Below are positions 23,356 through 32,529 of a stretch of 64,000 nt of DNA, piece after piece. The notes beneath the pieces were generated by a model. It did not search any database and was not told the origin of the DNA. It saw nothing but the letters and a program-made list of their open reading frames with translations. Every line of letters starts with the position of its first letter. Position 1 is the stretch's first letter. Source of the DNA: Oscillospiraceae bacterium (GTDB taxonomy: Bacteria; Bacillota; Clostridia; TANB77; CAG-508); the NCBI GenBank assembly GCA_009778695.1, contig WRFS01000004.1, positions 1-64,000 on the forward strand, read 5' to 3'. The position numbers were made by a program, and so were the translations under genes.

Positions 23356-24792
23356 CTACATACTTAACTTTTCTATTCCTACATTTATCCTCCTAAGTGT
23401 TTCTTCTTTACCCAATATATAGCTCCACTCAACTGCTCCGCCTGGTGTAAATGCCTTGCCTGATATTGCGGTTCTTAATGGCCACAATACTTGACCATTT
23501 TTCATATTCATTTGTTCTGGAAGTTTCATTAATTCGTCATGTATGTTTTGTTCTGTCCAATCGTTGAGTCCTTCTATAACCTCTTTTATTTTTTCTAAAA
23601 CTATTTTTGATATTTGTTCGTCTGTTTTCATTTTTTTATGAATATACAATTCTGTGCTATATTCTGGCAATTCATTAACAAAGTCAATCATTTCTGGTAT
23701 GTCTGCTAATAACTCTACTCTTTGCTGTAATGTTTTGCTTACTGCTTTTTCGTCTATGTTCTTAGTAAAATTATAGTATTTTTTTGCTTTATTATGAAAC
23801 TCTTCTAATGATAAATTTCTAATATATACACCATTTAACCATTTTAACTTTTCAATATCAAATATTGCTGGTGCTTTGTTTAGTCTTTCTATTGAAAATA
23901 CTTCTGTTAATTCTTTTAATGAAAATACTTCCTGCTCTGAGCCTGGACTCCAGCCAAGTAAAGCAATGTAATTTATTATTGCTTCTGGTAAATATCCTTT
24001 TTCAATCAAATCTTGAAACGATGCATCTCCATTTCTTTTACTTAATTTATGTTGTTCATCCTTCATTACAGTTGGTAAATGCAAATATTTTGGTGTTTCC
24101 CAACCAAAACTTTTGTATATAAGATTATATTTTGGTGTTGAAGATAGGTATTCGTTGCCTCTAATTACATGTGTTATTTCCATAAGATGATCATCTATTA
24201 CATTGGCAAAATTATATGTTGGATAACCATCTGATTTTAATAATACGCTTTCATCTAAAATTGCGTTTTCGACTTCTATTTTCCCATACACTTCATCATG
24301 GTATGCTGAAACTCCTCTTGGGTCAATTGTTTGACGAATTACATATTTTTCACCCAAAGCTATTCTTTTTCTTGCATCTTCTAGTCTCATATTTTTACAT
24401 GGATCGTTATACTTAAATGTAATTCCTTGTTTTTCTGCATTTTCTCTTGAAGTTTCAATTTCTTCTTCTGTGCAGAAACAATAACGTGCTCCACCTAGTT
24501 CAATTAATTTTTCAGCATATTCTTTATATATTGGTAGTCTTTCTGATTGAATGTATGGTCCATAGTTTCCACCTACATTTGGGCCTTCATCATATATTAA
24601 GTTTACACTTTTTAATGTGTCGTATATTACTTCTAATGCTCCTTCAACTTGTCTATCTTTGTCAGTGTCTTCTATTCTTAATAAAAATTTCCCATTATCT
24701 TTTTTCGCTATCAAATAAGCATATAGTGCTGTTCTTAAATTTCCTATATGCATGTATCCTGTTGGACTTGGTGCAAAACGTGTTCGTATCAT
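23356..24792 (-). CDS. gltX: Glutamyl-tRNA synthetase
   Basis: 478 residues. Charges tRNA-Glu (and tRNA-Gln where GatCAB is used). Class I motifs: HIGH-type 'FAPSPTGYMHIGNLRTALY' and KMSKS-type KLSKRNGDASFQDL, with LRIEDTDKDRQ and 'DDHLMEITHVIRGNEYLSSTPKYNLIY' in between. The C-terminal anticodon domain includes 'VLWPLRTAISGKAFTPGGAVEWSYILGKEETLRRI'. I start at ATG 24792, preceded by AAAGGGGATAAACAT, six codons into the longest frame. Confidence 0.98.
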   Translation of the reverse strand: MIRTRFAPSPTGYMHIGNLRTALYAYLIAKKDNGKFLLRIEDTDKDRQVEGALEVIYDTLKSVNLIYDEGPNVGGNYGPYIQSERLPIYKEYAEKLIELGGARYCFCTEEEIETSRENAEKQGITFKYNDPCKNMRLEDARKRIALGEKYVIRQTIDPRGVSAYHDEVYGKIEVENAILDESVLLKSDGYPTYNFANVIDDHLMEITHVIRGNEYLSSTPKYNLIYKSFGWETPKYLHLPTVMKDEQHKLSKRNGDASFQDLIEKGYLPEAIINYIALLGWSPGSEQEVFSLKELTEVFSIERLNKAPAIFDIEKLKWLNGVYIRNLSLEEFHNKAKKYYNFTKNIDEKAVSKTLQQRVELLADIPEMIDFVNELPEYSTELYIHKKMKTDEQISKIVLEKIKEVIEGLNDWTEQNIHDELMKLPEQMNMKNGQVLWPLRTAISGKAFTPGGAVEWSYILGKEETLRRINVGIEKLSM

Positions 24793-24863
24793 ATGTTTAT
24801 CCCCTTTCATAATTTACAATGCAGAAATCGCTTACAATAAGTTCGCTCCCGTTTCGAGAGGTA

Positions 24864-25874
24864 TTATCTGTCTCTATCTAATTTATTGTATCCTTTATCT
24901 TCCTTTTCTAATGCTTGTGTAATGTCTTTTTTCATATCTTCTGTAGCTTTTCTTACTTCTTCTTTATACTGTTCTCTCGTACAATCTCCATTAGGGTATC
25001 TTTTCTTATGGGCATAAATTATTCCTCTCGATGAATTAACTATTGCTCCTAATCCATCTTTATCAAATGAATTAGTAACATCTTTTGCAGTTGCTCCTTG
25101 TGCACCATAACCAGGTACTAAGATTATATTGTTTGGCATTATATTTCTTAATTTTAATGCTTGTTCAGGATATGTTGCGCCTACTACTGCACCAATTGGT
25201 GAATATCCAGTTTTAATTTTAAGTCTTTCAGCTTGCTGAGCCACATATTCTGCAACAGTTTCATATATTGTCTTTCCTTCTTGATCTACTTTATCCTGTA
25301 TATATCCGCTACCGAAATTAGAAGTTTTTGCTAATACAAATATACCCTTATTATTCTTTATGCACTCATCAATAAATGGTTGCAGAGTATCATCACCTAA
25401 ATAAGGTGAAACTGTTAAAAAGTCTACATCAAATATTGGTGCTTCTTCACCATTTCCTATATCTACTTTTCCTAAATGTCCTTTTGCATATGCTTGAGCT
25501 GTATTTCCTATGTCTCCTCTTTTTGCATCTCCTATTACGAGCATCTCTTTAGATTTAGCATATTCTACTGTTTTCTGATATGCAAGTACACCTGCCCAAC
25601 CATACATTTCATAAAAAGCCATTTGTGGCTTTACTGCTGGTGCTATATCTTTCACACTATCAATAATATCCTTATTAAAGTTAAAAAAACAATTTGCTAT
25701 TTGTTGAATCCTAGTTGTTAAATTTCCGTCTTGCTGATAAGTCACCTTTTATTTCACGTTCAAGTAAATACTTATAACAATTTGGAATTTCTTTCAATAC
25801 AGGGTCTAATCCTACTACGATTGGACTTTCCATTGTTTTTATCTTTTGATTAAGTCTGTCTGCAATATTTTCCA
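24864..25874 (-). pseudogene. pyrF: Orotidine 5'-phosphate decarboxylase, split by a frameshift
   Basis: The gene begins at ATG 25874 (behind GGAATAAAAAGGA) with MENIADRLNQKIKTMESPIVVGLDP, the expected N-terminal substrate-binding strand. This frame stops at about 25707. The rest (24864-25745) continues in the +1 phase: TTRIQQIANCFFNFNKDIID, AVKPQMAFYE, the catalytic 'GDAKRGDIGNTAQAYAKG' and 'LVPGYGAQGATAKDV'. Overlap of the frames is about 38 bases. Type 2 OMP decarboxylases read straight through, so one base is missing or extra near 25710-25745. It is either a real lesion causing uracil dependence, a salvage-only lifestyle, or a sequence error. No other pyrimidine genes lie nearby. Confidence 0.8.
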
Positions 25875-26021
25875 TTCCTTTTTATTCCTTAATCTTTATA
25901 TTTTAGAAATATATTTTTTCATTGTTTGACCGAGTATATCATAAATATGATAATTTTTCAATATATTTGGCAAATATTTTATGTTAAGTGTTGCTGTTTA
26001 ATGGTTTTCTCTAAAATTTCC

Positions 26022-26134
26022 GCTTTCGGAGGTTAGTATATGTTTTTAAAAAGCTCCTCCAAGCCTCCGAAGACTCCATGGGCCTCAAAGAGCTGTCGTT
26101 CACTTTTTAAAAACATATACTAACCTCCGAAAGC
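26022..26134. repeat. Perfect-arm palindromic element, copy 4
   Basis: Perfect 32-base arms (26022-26053 and 26103-26134, starting GCTTTCGGAGGTTAGTATAT) with a 49-base core (CTCCAAGCCTCCGAAG ... GAGCTGTCGT). A further outer inverted pair TTAATGGTTTTC (25998-26009) / GAAAACCATTAA (26144-26155) surrounds it. It starts about 30 bases after the uvrB stop. Confidence 0.85.
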
Positions 26135-26165
26135 TATTTTGCTGAAAACCATTAACCAATAACTG

Positions 26166-28121
26166 TTAAGTAGTTAAGTTTTCTAATTCTTTTATTTTAT
26201 CTCTTAATTCAGCTGCTCGTTCGAATTCCATGGCACTTGCTGCGACAAGCATTTCTTCAGTTAGCTTGTCTATTAATTCTTCTACACTTTCATTTTCCTT
26301 TATTTCATATTCAGTTTTTATATCTTCGACAATTGTTGCCTTAATTGTGTCTCTAACTGATTTTTGTATTGTTTGCGGTGTTATCCCATTTTCTATGTTG
26401 TATTGCATTTGAATTTTTCTTCTTCTATTTGTTTCGCTTATAGCCTTTTCCATTGATTCTGTAAGTTCATCTGCATACATTATTACTTTTCCTTCCGTAT
26501 TTCTTGCTGCACGCCCTACTGTTTGAATTAAGGACCTTTCTGAACGCAAAAATCCTTCTTTATCTGCATCCAATATTGCAACAAGTGAAACCTCTGGCAA
26601 ATCTAATCCTTCCCTTAAAAGGTTTATTCCAACTAATACATCAAATTTACCAATTCGCAAATCACGTATTATTTCCATTCTTTCTAAGGCAGCAATATCT
26701 GAATGCATATATCGTACCTTTATTCCTACTTCTTTTAAATAGGTCGTTAAGTCTTCTGCCATTTTCTTAGTCAATGTAGTTACAAGAACTCTTTCATTTT
26801 TATCTGTTCTTTTATTAATTTGTGTGATTAGGTCATCTATTTGGTTTTCAACAGGTTTTACTTCTATTTCTGGATCTAACAATCCTGTTGGTCTAATGAT
26901 TTGTTCAACAACATTTTGAGAGTGTTCTGCCTCATAGTCTGCAGGTGTTGCACTTGTAAAAATACAGTTGTTTATTTTTGATTCAAATTCGTTGAATTTA
27001 AGTGGTCTATTATCGTAGGCTGAAGGTAGCCTAAAGCCATAGTTTACCAACGAATCCTTTCTTGCTCTGTCACCATTGTACATTCCTCTAACTTGTGGTA
27101 TTGTAACATGCGATTCGTCTATTATAAGCAGAAAATCTTTTGGGAAATAGTCGAACAATGTAAATGGCGGACTTCCTTCCTCTCTTCCACTTATATATCT
27201 AGAATAGTTTTCTATCCCTTGGCAAAAACCAGTTTCTCTTAGCATCTCCATATCGAAATTGGTTCGTTCTTCTATTCTTTGTGCTTCTATAAATTTATTT
27301 TGATTTTTGAAAAATTCTACTCTTCCTTCTAATTCCTTTTCTACTTTTTCAATTGCAGATTGCATCTTTTCTTTTTCTGTTACGTAGTGTGAATTTGGGA
27401 AAATTACTACGTGATTCCTTACTGCTATTGGTTTTCCTGTTAATGGACTTATTTCTGAAATTTTATCTATTTCGTCACCAAAAAATTCTATTCTAATTGC
27501 ACTTTCTCCTAGGTTTGAAGGATATATTTCTACTATATCTCCTTTTGCCCTAAATGTACCCCTTTTGAAGTCTATCTCGTTTCTTGTATATTGCATATTT
27601 ATAAGTCTTTTTAGTATGGCATTGCGAGATGCCTCTATTCCTGGTCTTAGCGAAATCACCATGTTTTTGTAATCAATCGGGTCACCCAGCCCATATATGC
27701 ATGATACCGATGCAATTATTACTACATCTTTTCTTTCATATAATGAAGCCGTTGCAGAGTGTCTTAGTTTGTCTATTTCATCATTAATTGAAGCATCTTT
27801 TTCTATGTATGTATCTGATGAGGCTATGTATGCCTCTGGTTGGTAGTAATCGTAGTAGGATACAAAGTATTCAACTGCGTTTTCTGGGAAGAACTCTTTG
27901 AATTCGGAATAAAGTTGTCCAGCGAGAGTTTTATTGTGTGCGAGAACAAGGGTAGGCTTTTGCACCTGCTCTATTACGTTTGCCATTGTGAAGGTTTTTC
28001 CTGAACCTGTAACTCCCAGGAGTGTCTGAAATTTCTCGCCTTTGTTGATGCCTTCAACTAGTTTTTCTATTGCCTGTGGTTGGTCGCCAGCAGGCTTGTA
28101 TTCGCTATGAATTTTAAACAT
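26166..28121 (-). CDS. uvrB: Excinuclease ABC subunit B
   Basis: 651 residues, normal length. UvrB verifies DNA damage handed over by UvrA and recruits UvrC. Walker A GVTGSGKT (residues 36-43), beta-hairpin region [25 protein letters not shown] (DEAD-box position) in [21 protein letters not shown], motif V '[27 protein letters not shown]', motif [11 protein letters not shown] and a C-terminal UVR motif ([16 protein letters not shown]). The start is ATG 28121 behind AAAGGAGCCAAA; the longer frame has no support. A piece of its Walker A region is duplicated near 31815. Confidence 0.98.
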   Translation of the reverse strand: MFKIHSEYKPAGDQPQAIEKLVEGINKGEKFQTLLGVTGSGKTFTMANVIEQVQKPTLVLAHNKTLAGQLYSEFKEFFPENAVEYFVSYYDYYQPEAYIASSDTYIEKDASINDEIDKLRHSATASLYERKDVVIIASVSCIYGLGDPIDYKNMVISLRPGIEASRNAILKRLINMQYTRNEIDFKRGTFRAKGDIVEIYPSNLGESAIRIEFFGDEIDKISEISPLTGKPIAVRNHVVIFPNSHYVTEKEKMQSAIEKVEKELEGRVEFFKNQNKFIEAQRIEERTNFDMEMLRETGFCQGIENYSRYISGREEGSPPFTLFDYFPKDFLLIIDESHVTIPQVRGMYNGDRARKDSLVNYGFRLPSAYDNRPLKFNEFESKINNCIFTSATPADYEAEHSQNVVEQIIRPTGLLDPEIEVKPVENQIDDLITQINKRTDKNERVLVTTLTKKMAEDLTTYLKEVGIKVRYMHSDIAALERMEIIRDLRIGKFDVLVGINLLREGLDLPEVSLVAILDADKEGFLRSERSLIQTVGRAARNTEGKVIMYADELTESMEKAISETNRRRKIQMQYNIENGITPQTIQKSVRDTIKATIVEDIKTEYEIKENESVEELIDKLTEEMLVAASAMEFERAAELRDKIKELENLTT

Positions 28122-28278
28122 TTTGGCTCCTTTTTTCATTTTTATTATGATTACTATCAACCATTTTTTGATCGCAAAATAAATAACACAAAATGTGATA
28201 AATCTTATTTTACGGAAATAATAACACAAAATAACAATAAAGTGAAACTTTTTTAATTTTTATCAATAATTTCTTTGC

Positions 28279-29145
28279 TTAAGTAACCGATAATATTAAA
28301 ACACATATAAAAACAGCTGATATTATCAAATATTTTTTCCAACTAATTTTTTCTTTTAACATAAATCTTGAAGCAAGAATTGTAATAATTATTGAACTTG
28401 TGCCAATTACAGACACTGTTGAAACGTTACCATCAACTAAGGCCAAACTTAAAAATATCACTGAAGATACATCTAGTACAGATTGTAATATAAAGTATTT
28501 TTTTGAATTTATTTTTCTTATATCTATTAAATCCCATTTCTTTGTAAACAAGCAATACATTAATATTCCAAAAAACATTATCACTGCATAATTAAATAAA
28601 ACATACATTGGATCTTTATAATAATCAATATATAATTTATTTACAAATCCTGAAACACCAAAGAATAGTACAAATCCAAATGAGTATAGTATTGCCTTTA
28701 TCTCTGATTTCTTATCAACATTATCTCCGTTTTCTCTATTACTTGCCAAAATAATTGTCAAGACAATCAATATTATAGAAATAAATAATTGCAAAACTGT
28801 AGAATTTTCTCTTAATAAAATTACTCCTAACAAAAATGTTATTACTACGCTTGCTTTTTGAATCGACGATGTTATAGCTACTTTTCCATATTTTAAAGAA
28901 GCAATCCAACAATAGAATCCTAATGATTGTAATGCAATCCCTGGCACAAGTTTCCCAATATCTATTATATTTAGTTTAGTAATAAAACTCGGATTTATAA
29001 TTAATGCAATTAGGATCATAAAAAAATGATAAAATAACATTCCGAGGAGAGCAACTCTCTTTGGCTCATTATTAGAACATTTCTTAATTGCAATTGCTAT
29101 GAATCCACTTACAAATGTTGATAGTAAACACCAAAAAAGCCACAT
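28279..29145 (-). CDS. EamA/DMT-family transporter
   Basis: 288 residues with about ten hydrophobic helices in two repeats of five, the EamA layout (WLFWCLLSTFVSGFIAIAIKK at the start; YCWIASLKYGKVAITSSIQKASVVITFLLGVILLRE in the first repeat; SVIGTSSIIITILASRFMLKEKISWKKYLIISAVFICVLIL at the end). Members export metabolites or amino acids; the substrate cannot be read from sequence. Ribosome binding site AAAAGGAGACTAAC. Downstream of the DUF3791-like gene with a 21-base gap. Confidence 0.85.
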   Translation of the reverse strand: MWLFWCLLSTFVSGFIAIAIKKCSNNEPKRVALLGMLFYHFFMILIALIINPSFITKLNIIDIGKLVPGIALQSLGFYCWIASLKYGKVAITSSIQKASVVITFLLGVILLRENSTVLQLFISIILIVLTIILASNRENGDNVDKKSEIKAILYSFGFVLFFGVSGFVNKLYIDYYKDPMYVLFNYAVIMFFGILMYCLFTKKWDLIDIRKINSKKYFILQSVLDVSSVIFLSLALVDGNVSTVSVIGTSSIIITILASRFMLKEKISWKKYLIISAVFICVLILSVT

Positions 29146-29166
29146 GTTAGTCTCCTTTTATATTAT

Positions 29167-29379
29167 TCATATATTTTCCTTCTTCCATACTTCATATATA
29201 TAACTTGGACTTTCTAAATAATACCCTGTTTCTAAATCTTCAATTTTTTTTGAAATTTCTGTTGAAAAAAATACCTTTAGTGCTTCTTCCGGAGATATAT
29301 TTCTATCTTCTGCTATATAACTTACTACTTGCGAAATTATATTTTGTATTAAAAAGTCTTGTTCTTTACTTCTATTCAT
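29167..29379 (-). CDS. DUF3791-like small protein
   Basis: 70 residues from ATG 29379 (MNRSKEQDFLIQNIISQVVSYIAEDRNISPEEALKVFFSTEISKKI). The pattern of an N-terminal helix, 'ia....is..eAl..f..s.....l....tgyY.es..Yi.e....' fits DUF3791, often found beside DUF3990 in toxin-antitoxin-like pairs. No DUF3990 partner is visible here. Its start overlaps the stop of a 19-codon upstream frame. Confidence 0.65.
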   Translation of the reverse strand: MNRSKEQDFLIQNIISQVVSYIAEDRNISPEEALKVFFSTEISKKIEDLETGYYLESPSYIYEVWKKENI

Positions 29380-29431
29380 ATTCTTTAACACCAACCTTTT
29401 TTAGTAACGATATTTCTTTTTTTATCTCCAT
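29372..29431 (-). CDS. 19-residue upstream frame (leader or gene remnant)
   Basis: MEIKKEISLLKKVGVKEYE, preceded by GAAGGTGAGATT and ending within ATGAATAG, so that its stop overlaps the DUF3791 start. It looks like either a coupling leader peptide or what remains of a longer first gene. No family is recognisable. Confidence 0.4.
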   Translation of the reverse strand: MEIKKEISLLKKVGVKEYE

Positions 29432-29587
29432 AATCTCACCTTCGTTTTAAATCTTAAAATAAATTATAACATATATTCTACAATTATTCTATGTGTCAAT
29501 TAAAAAATTTCATTACACGAACTTTACACGAATAAGGTCACAAAGTTTTTTGGTCTGTTTAGTATTACTTAGTTTTTATAAAAAAAT

Positions 29588-30778
29588 TTATTTTTTTCGT
29601 TTCAACTCTCCTGCTCTAGTTATCATTCCGTAGCCAAATTTATCCTTGATTTTATCTACTGCATTGTCTAGCCTTTTTTGCTTATCTCTATTTTTAATAT
29701 CAAAAAAACTGAACTGAACTTCGCTATTATCTACTAAACCATCTACCCTTATCCCAATTAATCTTATATCCTTATTTTTCAATACTTCCTGTAATAGCTC
29801 CTTTGCTGTGTCGAAAACTTCTTTTGTACTATCTGTTGCTACTTGTAGTTTTCTTTGTTTTGAGAAAATTTGAAAATCTTTTGTTTTTATTTTTACCGAT
29901 ATTACTGTTGCAGACATATTTTCTTTTCTTAATCTATACATTGTTTGTTCGGCAAGTGGTAGTAAATGTTCGCAGATTCTATCATAATCAGATATATCTT
30001 CAGCAAGGGTTGTCTCATTGCTTACGCCTTTGGGTTTTTGCTTTGTATAAATGACTTCAGAATTATCTATCCCATTTGCATAATTATGAACCTGTAATCC
30101 AAATTTTCCGAATTTCTTAACTATCAAGTTTTTGTCAGACTTTGCTAAGTCTCCTATTGTATTTATGTGCATTGCTCTTAATTTATCAACACTTTTTTTG
30201 CCTACCATAAAAAGTTCATTTACTGGTAATCCCCATATCTTTGTTTCTATCTCATTTTCATATAAAGTATGTATCTTATTTGGTTTTTCTAAATCAGACG
30301 CCATTTTTGCTAACAATTTGTTATGTGCTATTCCGATGTTTACTGTAAATCCTAATTCAGCAAATACCCTTGCAGATACTTCTTTTGCTATATCCATTAT
30401 ACTGTTATAGTTCATCGTACAGCCAGTCATATCCATAAAGCATTCGTCTATTGAAAATCGCTCTATTCTGTCTGTATAGTTGGTTAAGATTTCATATAAA
30501 GCATTTGAATATTTTTTATATACTTCAAAATTAGCAGGAAATATAAGTAAGTCCTTGCATTTTTGCTTTGCAAAGTATATTGGGTCTGCTGTTTTTATTC
30601 CAAGTTTTTTAGCAGGCGTTGATTTTGCTAAAACTATTCCGTGCCTTTGTGCCTCATCTCCACCAATAATACTAGGAACAGTCCTAATATCAAAAGTTCC
30701 GCCTTTTGATAATTTATCAACTGCCGTCCACGATAAAAACGCATTATTCACATCAACATGTAAAATTAACCTTTCCAT
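29588..30778 (-). CDS. dinB: Y-family DNA polymerase (Pol IV type)
   Basis: 396 residues. Low-fidelity translesion polymerase. Palm motif 1 LHVDVNNAFLSWTAVDKL (with the 'VNNAFLSW' form common in Clostridia), fingers 'GIVLAKSTPAKKLGIKTADPIYFAKQKC', active-site SIDECFMDMTG with adjacent Asp/Glu, thumb helix-hairpin-helix (ELFMVGKKSVDKLRAMHINTIGDLAK) and little-finger region to the end. The start is ATG 30778 behind GGTGGGAAT. A perfect sigma-70-type promoter containing a LexA-like box lies just upstream, so it should be SOS-inducible. Confidence 0.93.
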   Translation of the reverse strand: MERLILHVDVNNAFLSWTAVDKLSKGGTFDIRTVPSIIGGDEAQRHGIVLAKSTPAKKLGIKTADPIYFAKQKCKDLLIFPANFEVYKKYSNALYEILTNYTDRIERFSIDECFMDMTGCTMNYNSIMDIAKEVSARVFAELGFTVNIGIAHNKLLAKMASDLEKPNKIHTLYENEIETKIWGLPVNELFMVGKKSVDKLRAMHINTIGDLAKSDKNLIVKKFGKFGLQVHNYANGIDNSEVIYTKQKPKGVSNETTLAEDISDYDRICEHLLPLAEQTMYRLRKENMSATVISVKIKTKDFQIFSKQRKLQVATDSTKEVFDTAKELLQEVLKNKDIRLIGIRVDGLVDNSEVQFSFFDIKNRDKQKRLDNAVDKIKDKFGYGMITRAGELKRKK

Positions 30779-30794
30779 ATTCCCACCTAGAAAT

Positions 30795-30823
30795 ATTATA
30801 GAATATACGTTCGTATTTGTCAA
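30795..30823 (-). promoter_or_regulatory. dinB promoter with LexA-type SOS box in the spacer
   Basis: Minus-strand TTGACA (30823-30818), exactly 17 bases, TATAAT (30800-30795). The spacer holds CGAACGTATATTCT (30813-30800), 12 of 14 matches to the Gram-positive LexA box CGAACRNRYGTTCG. Repressor binding there would block the promoter. Confidence 0.85.
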
Positions 30824-30836
30824 TTATTTTTTATGA

Positions 30837-31772
30837 TTATAAAAACTCAATCAATAATTTGTCATTCTCTATTTTTGCACTTCTTTTTCCATCCCTATTT
30901 ACTGATACAATCATACCTACTAAATTTGCTTTTGCATCCAATTTAGCACTACTAGGCTGAGTTATTGGATATTCTAGATTTTTTGTTAAATCTAAACTCA
31001 TACCCATATCAGTATTTTTATCAGATAATATTATAATGGCAAAATATCTCTGAAAGTCAGCTTCTGTCAAATCTCTAATTTCAGGCATAATTTCTTTATA
31101 TTTTATATACTCTTGATATGTATTTAATACTTGATAATAATATGTTGTTGTTTTATTCATATCCTTTAAGAAATCTGTGTTAATATTTCTTGTTATATTA
31201 AATGATTTATATAACATCCCATCAGTATGACCATCTAAATATCCAAATCCTTTAGAATATTGAACATCTATCAAAAACAAAGAATTTACAATACTTCCAT
31301 CATTAAAATATACTGTTAATATAAGTTTATAAATTCCCTTTTCACTCGGTGTTAAGAAACGCTCTTCTGGGCTTGTTACTGACTTCGAACTAATTTCATT
31401 ATTATTAACATCATAATATTTGATTTCATACTTTGAAAAATATGATGCCCTTACAATTACATTAGTTTCTGGAATAACTTGTACTTTATCAGAAATGTTA
31501 GAAATATCTGCTTTTAATAACTCATTTAAATCAGGATTTTCATAAATTGCGTATGCATCTTTTCCATTGCCATATTCATCATTATATTCAATGTATACGT
31601 TGTTTTTTGTAACATTATTTATTGATTCTCCCGCAATAATTTCTTGATTATTATTAGCATGCTTATTCCCCGAAAAATTCAAAACATTTGAATAAACAAG
31701 TAATAATGTAATAGCTATTATTATAACTATTATTATAACTATTATAATCCAGTATTTTTTTAAAAAACTCAT
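30837..31772 (-). CDS. Membrane-anchored extracellular protein, unknown
   Basis: 311 residues from ATG 31772 behind TATGGAGGTCGATT. A single N-terminal transmembrane helix (WIIIVIIIVIIIAITLLLVY) leaves an outside domain of about 280 residues with beta-rich, Ig-like stretches (NVIVRASYFSKYEIKYYDVNNNEI; FLTPSEKGIYKLILTVYFNDGSIVNSLFLIDVQYSKG). The last third is helical (EIRDLTEADFQRYFAIIILSD). No family recognised. It is just upstream (in transcription) of dinB but the spacer contains dinB's own promoter, so co-regulation is unlikely. Confidence 0.65.
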   Translation of the reverse strand: MSFLKKYWIIIVIIIVIIIAITLLLVYSNVLNFSGNKHANNNQEIIAGESINNVTKNNVYIEYNDEYGNGKDAYAIYENPDLNELLKADISNISDKVQVIPETNVIVRASYFSKYEIKYYDVNNNEISSKSVTSPEERFLTPSEKGIYKLILTVYFNDGSIVNSLFLIDVQYSKGFGYLDGHTDGMLYKSFNITRNINTDFLKDMNKTTTYYYQVLNTYQEYIKYKEIMPEIRDLTEADFQRYFAIIILSDKNTDMGMSLDLTKNLEYPITQPSSAKLDAKANLVGMIVSVNRDGKRSAKIENDKLLIEFL

Positions 31773-31814
31773 AATCGACCTCCATATATTCTTTTTTATC
31801 AATTATAGTATAGT

Positions 31815-31874
31815 ACCTGCTCTATTACGTTTGCCATTGTGAAGGTTTTTCCACGAACCTGTAACCCCCAGTAG
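31815..31874. repeat. Duplicated fragment of the uvrB Walker A region
   Basis: About 60 bases match uvrB 27963-28023; the first 38 (ACCTGCTCTATTACGTTTGC and onward) are identical, after which a small insertion and substitutions break the frame. It lies between the alkD-like stop and the membrane-protein start. There is no promoter or frame; it is a stray copy. Confidence 0.85.
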
Positions 31875-31875
31875 T

Positions 31876-32529
31876 TTATAAATACTTCGAACCTTCAGTT
31901 ATACTTAACTTAGTCATTTTATCTTTGTATTTATCCATAAAATCTTGCACCCATTTTTTGTTATATTTTGAATATTCTCTTAAACTCCAGCCAATAGCTT
32001 TATTAATAAAAAACTCATCGCTACCAAAATTATTAATTATTATTTGTTCTAATAATTTTGTATTTGTCTTTTCTTTTCTTGACAATTGGTGGTCAATTGC
32101 TATTCTTCTAATCCAAAAATCATCATCTTTAGACCACTCTAGCATTAAGCCATTAACTCTATCATCAGTAAGACTTATTTTACCAATTATTGCATCAATT
32201 CCGTCAATAGTATCCCACCATTGTTTAGCTTTTATATAGTTCTTAATTTGGGGAATGTCTTCATATTTCACATATTCTTGCATGTTAGATAAATAATCAA
32301 TAACTAAATATTGGAACTCTCTATAATCGCTTTTATAACATTTATCTAAAAACTCCCAATTAATAGCTTTTTTTGATTTTTCAGTTTTTAGGAAGTCCTT
32401 ATAAATACTTCTTCTTTTGGGCGTTGGGATACCATAAAATTTAAATTTGTCTCGCATGTAATTGGCCATTTTGATGGCATTTTCGTTATCTCTATTTATT
32501 TCGAATTGTTTTTCTATTTCATAGTACAT
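31876..32529 (-). CDS. DNA alkylation repair protein (AlkD-like HEAT repeat)
   Basis: 217 residues, standard for the AlkD family of alkylpurine DNA glycosylases. Conserved features: MADYMRDKFKFYGIPTPKRRSIYKDFLK-like opening (here MANYMRDKFKFYGIPTPKRR), the helical repeats with 'REFQYLVIDYL', the catalytic-region 'WWDTIDGIDAIIGKI' (Trp and Asp), 'DDDFWIRRIAIDHQLS', and 'NFGSDEFFINKAIGWSLREYSK' with the conserved Arg. It removes N3- and N7-alkylated bases. Its start overlaps the end of the truncated YigZ-like gene by 11 bases. Confidence 0.92.
   Translation of the reverse strand: MYYEIEKQFEINRDNENAIKMANYMRDKFKFYGIPTPKRRSIYKDFLKTEKSKKAINWEFLDKCYKSDYREFQYLVIDYLSNMQEYVKYEDIPQIKNYIKAKQWWDTIDGIDAIIGKISLTDDRVNGLMLEWSKDDDFWIRRIAIDHQLSRKEKTNTKLLEQIIINNFGSDEFFINKAIGWSLREYSKYNKKWVQDFMDKYKDKMTKLSITEGSKYL

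Noticed and set aside
28121-28229. N-terminal extension of uvrB with a hydrophobic stretch
   Set aside because: The ribosome binding site and family alignment both place the start at 28121; the extension is untranslated upstream DNA.
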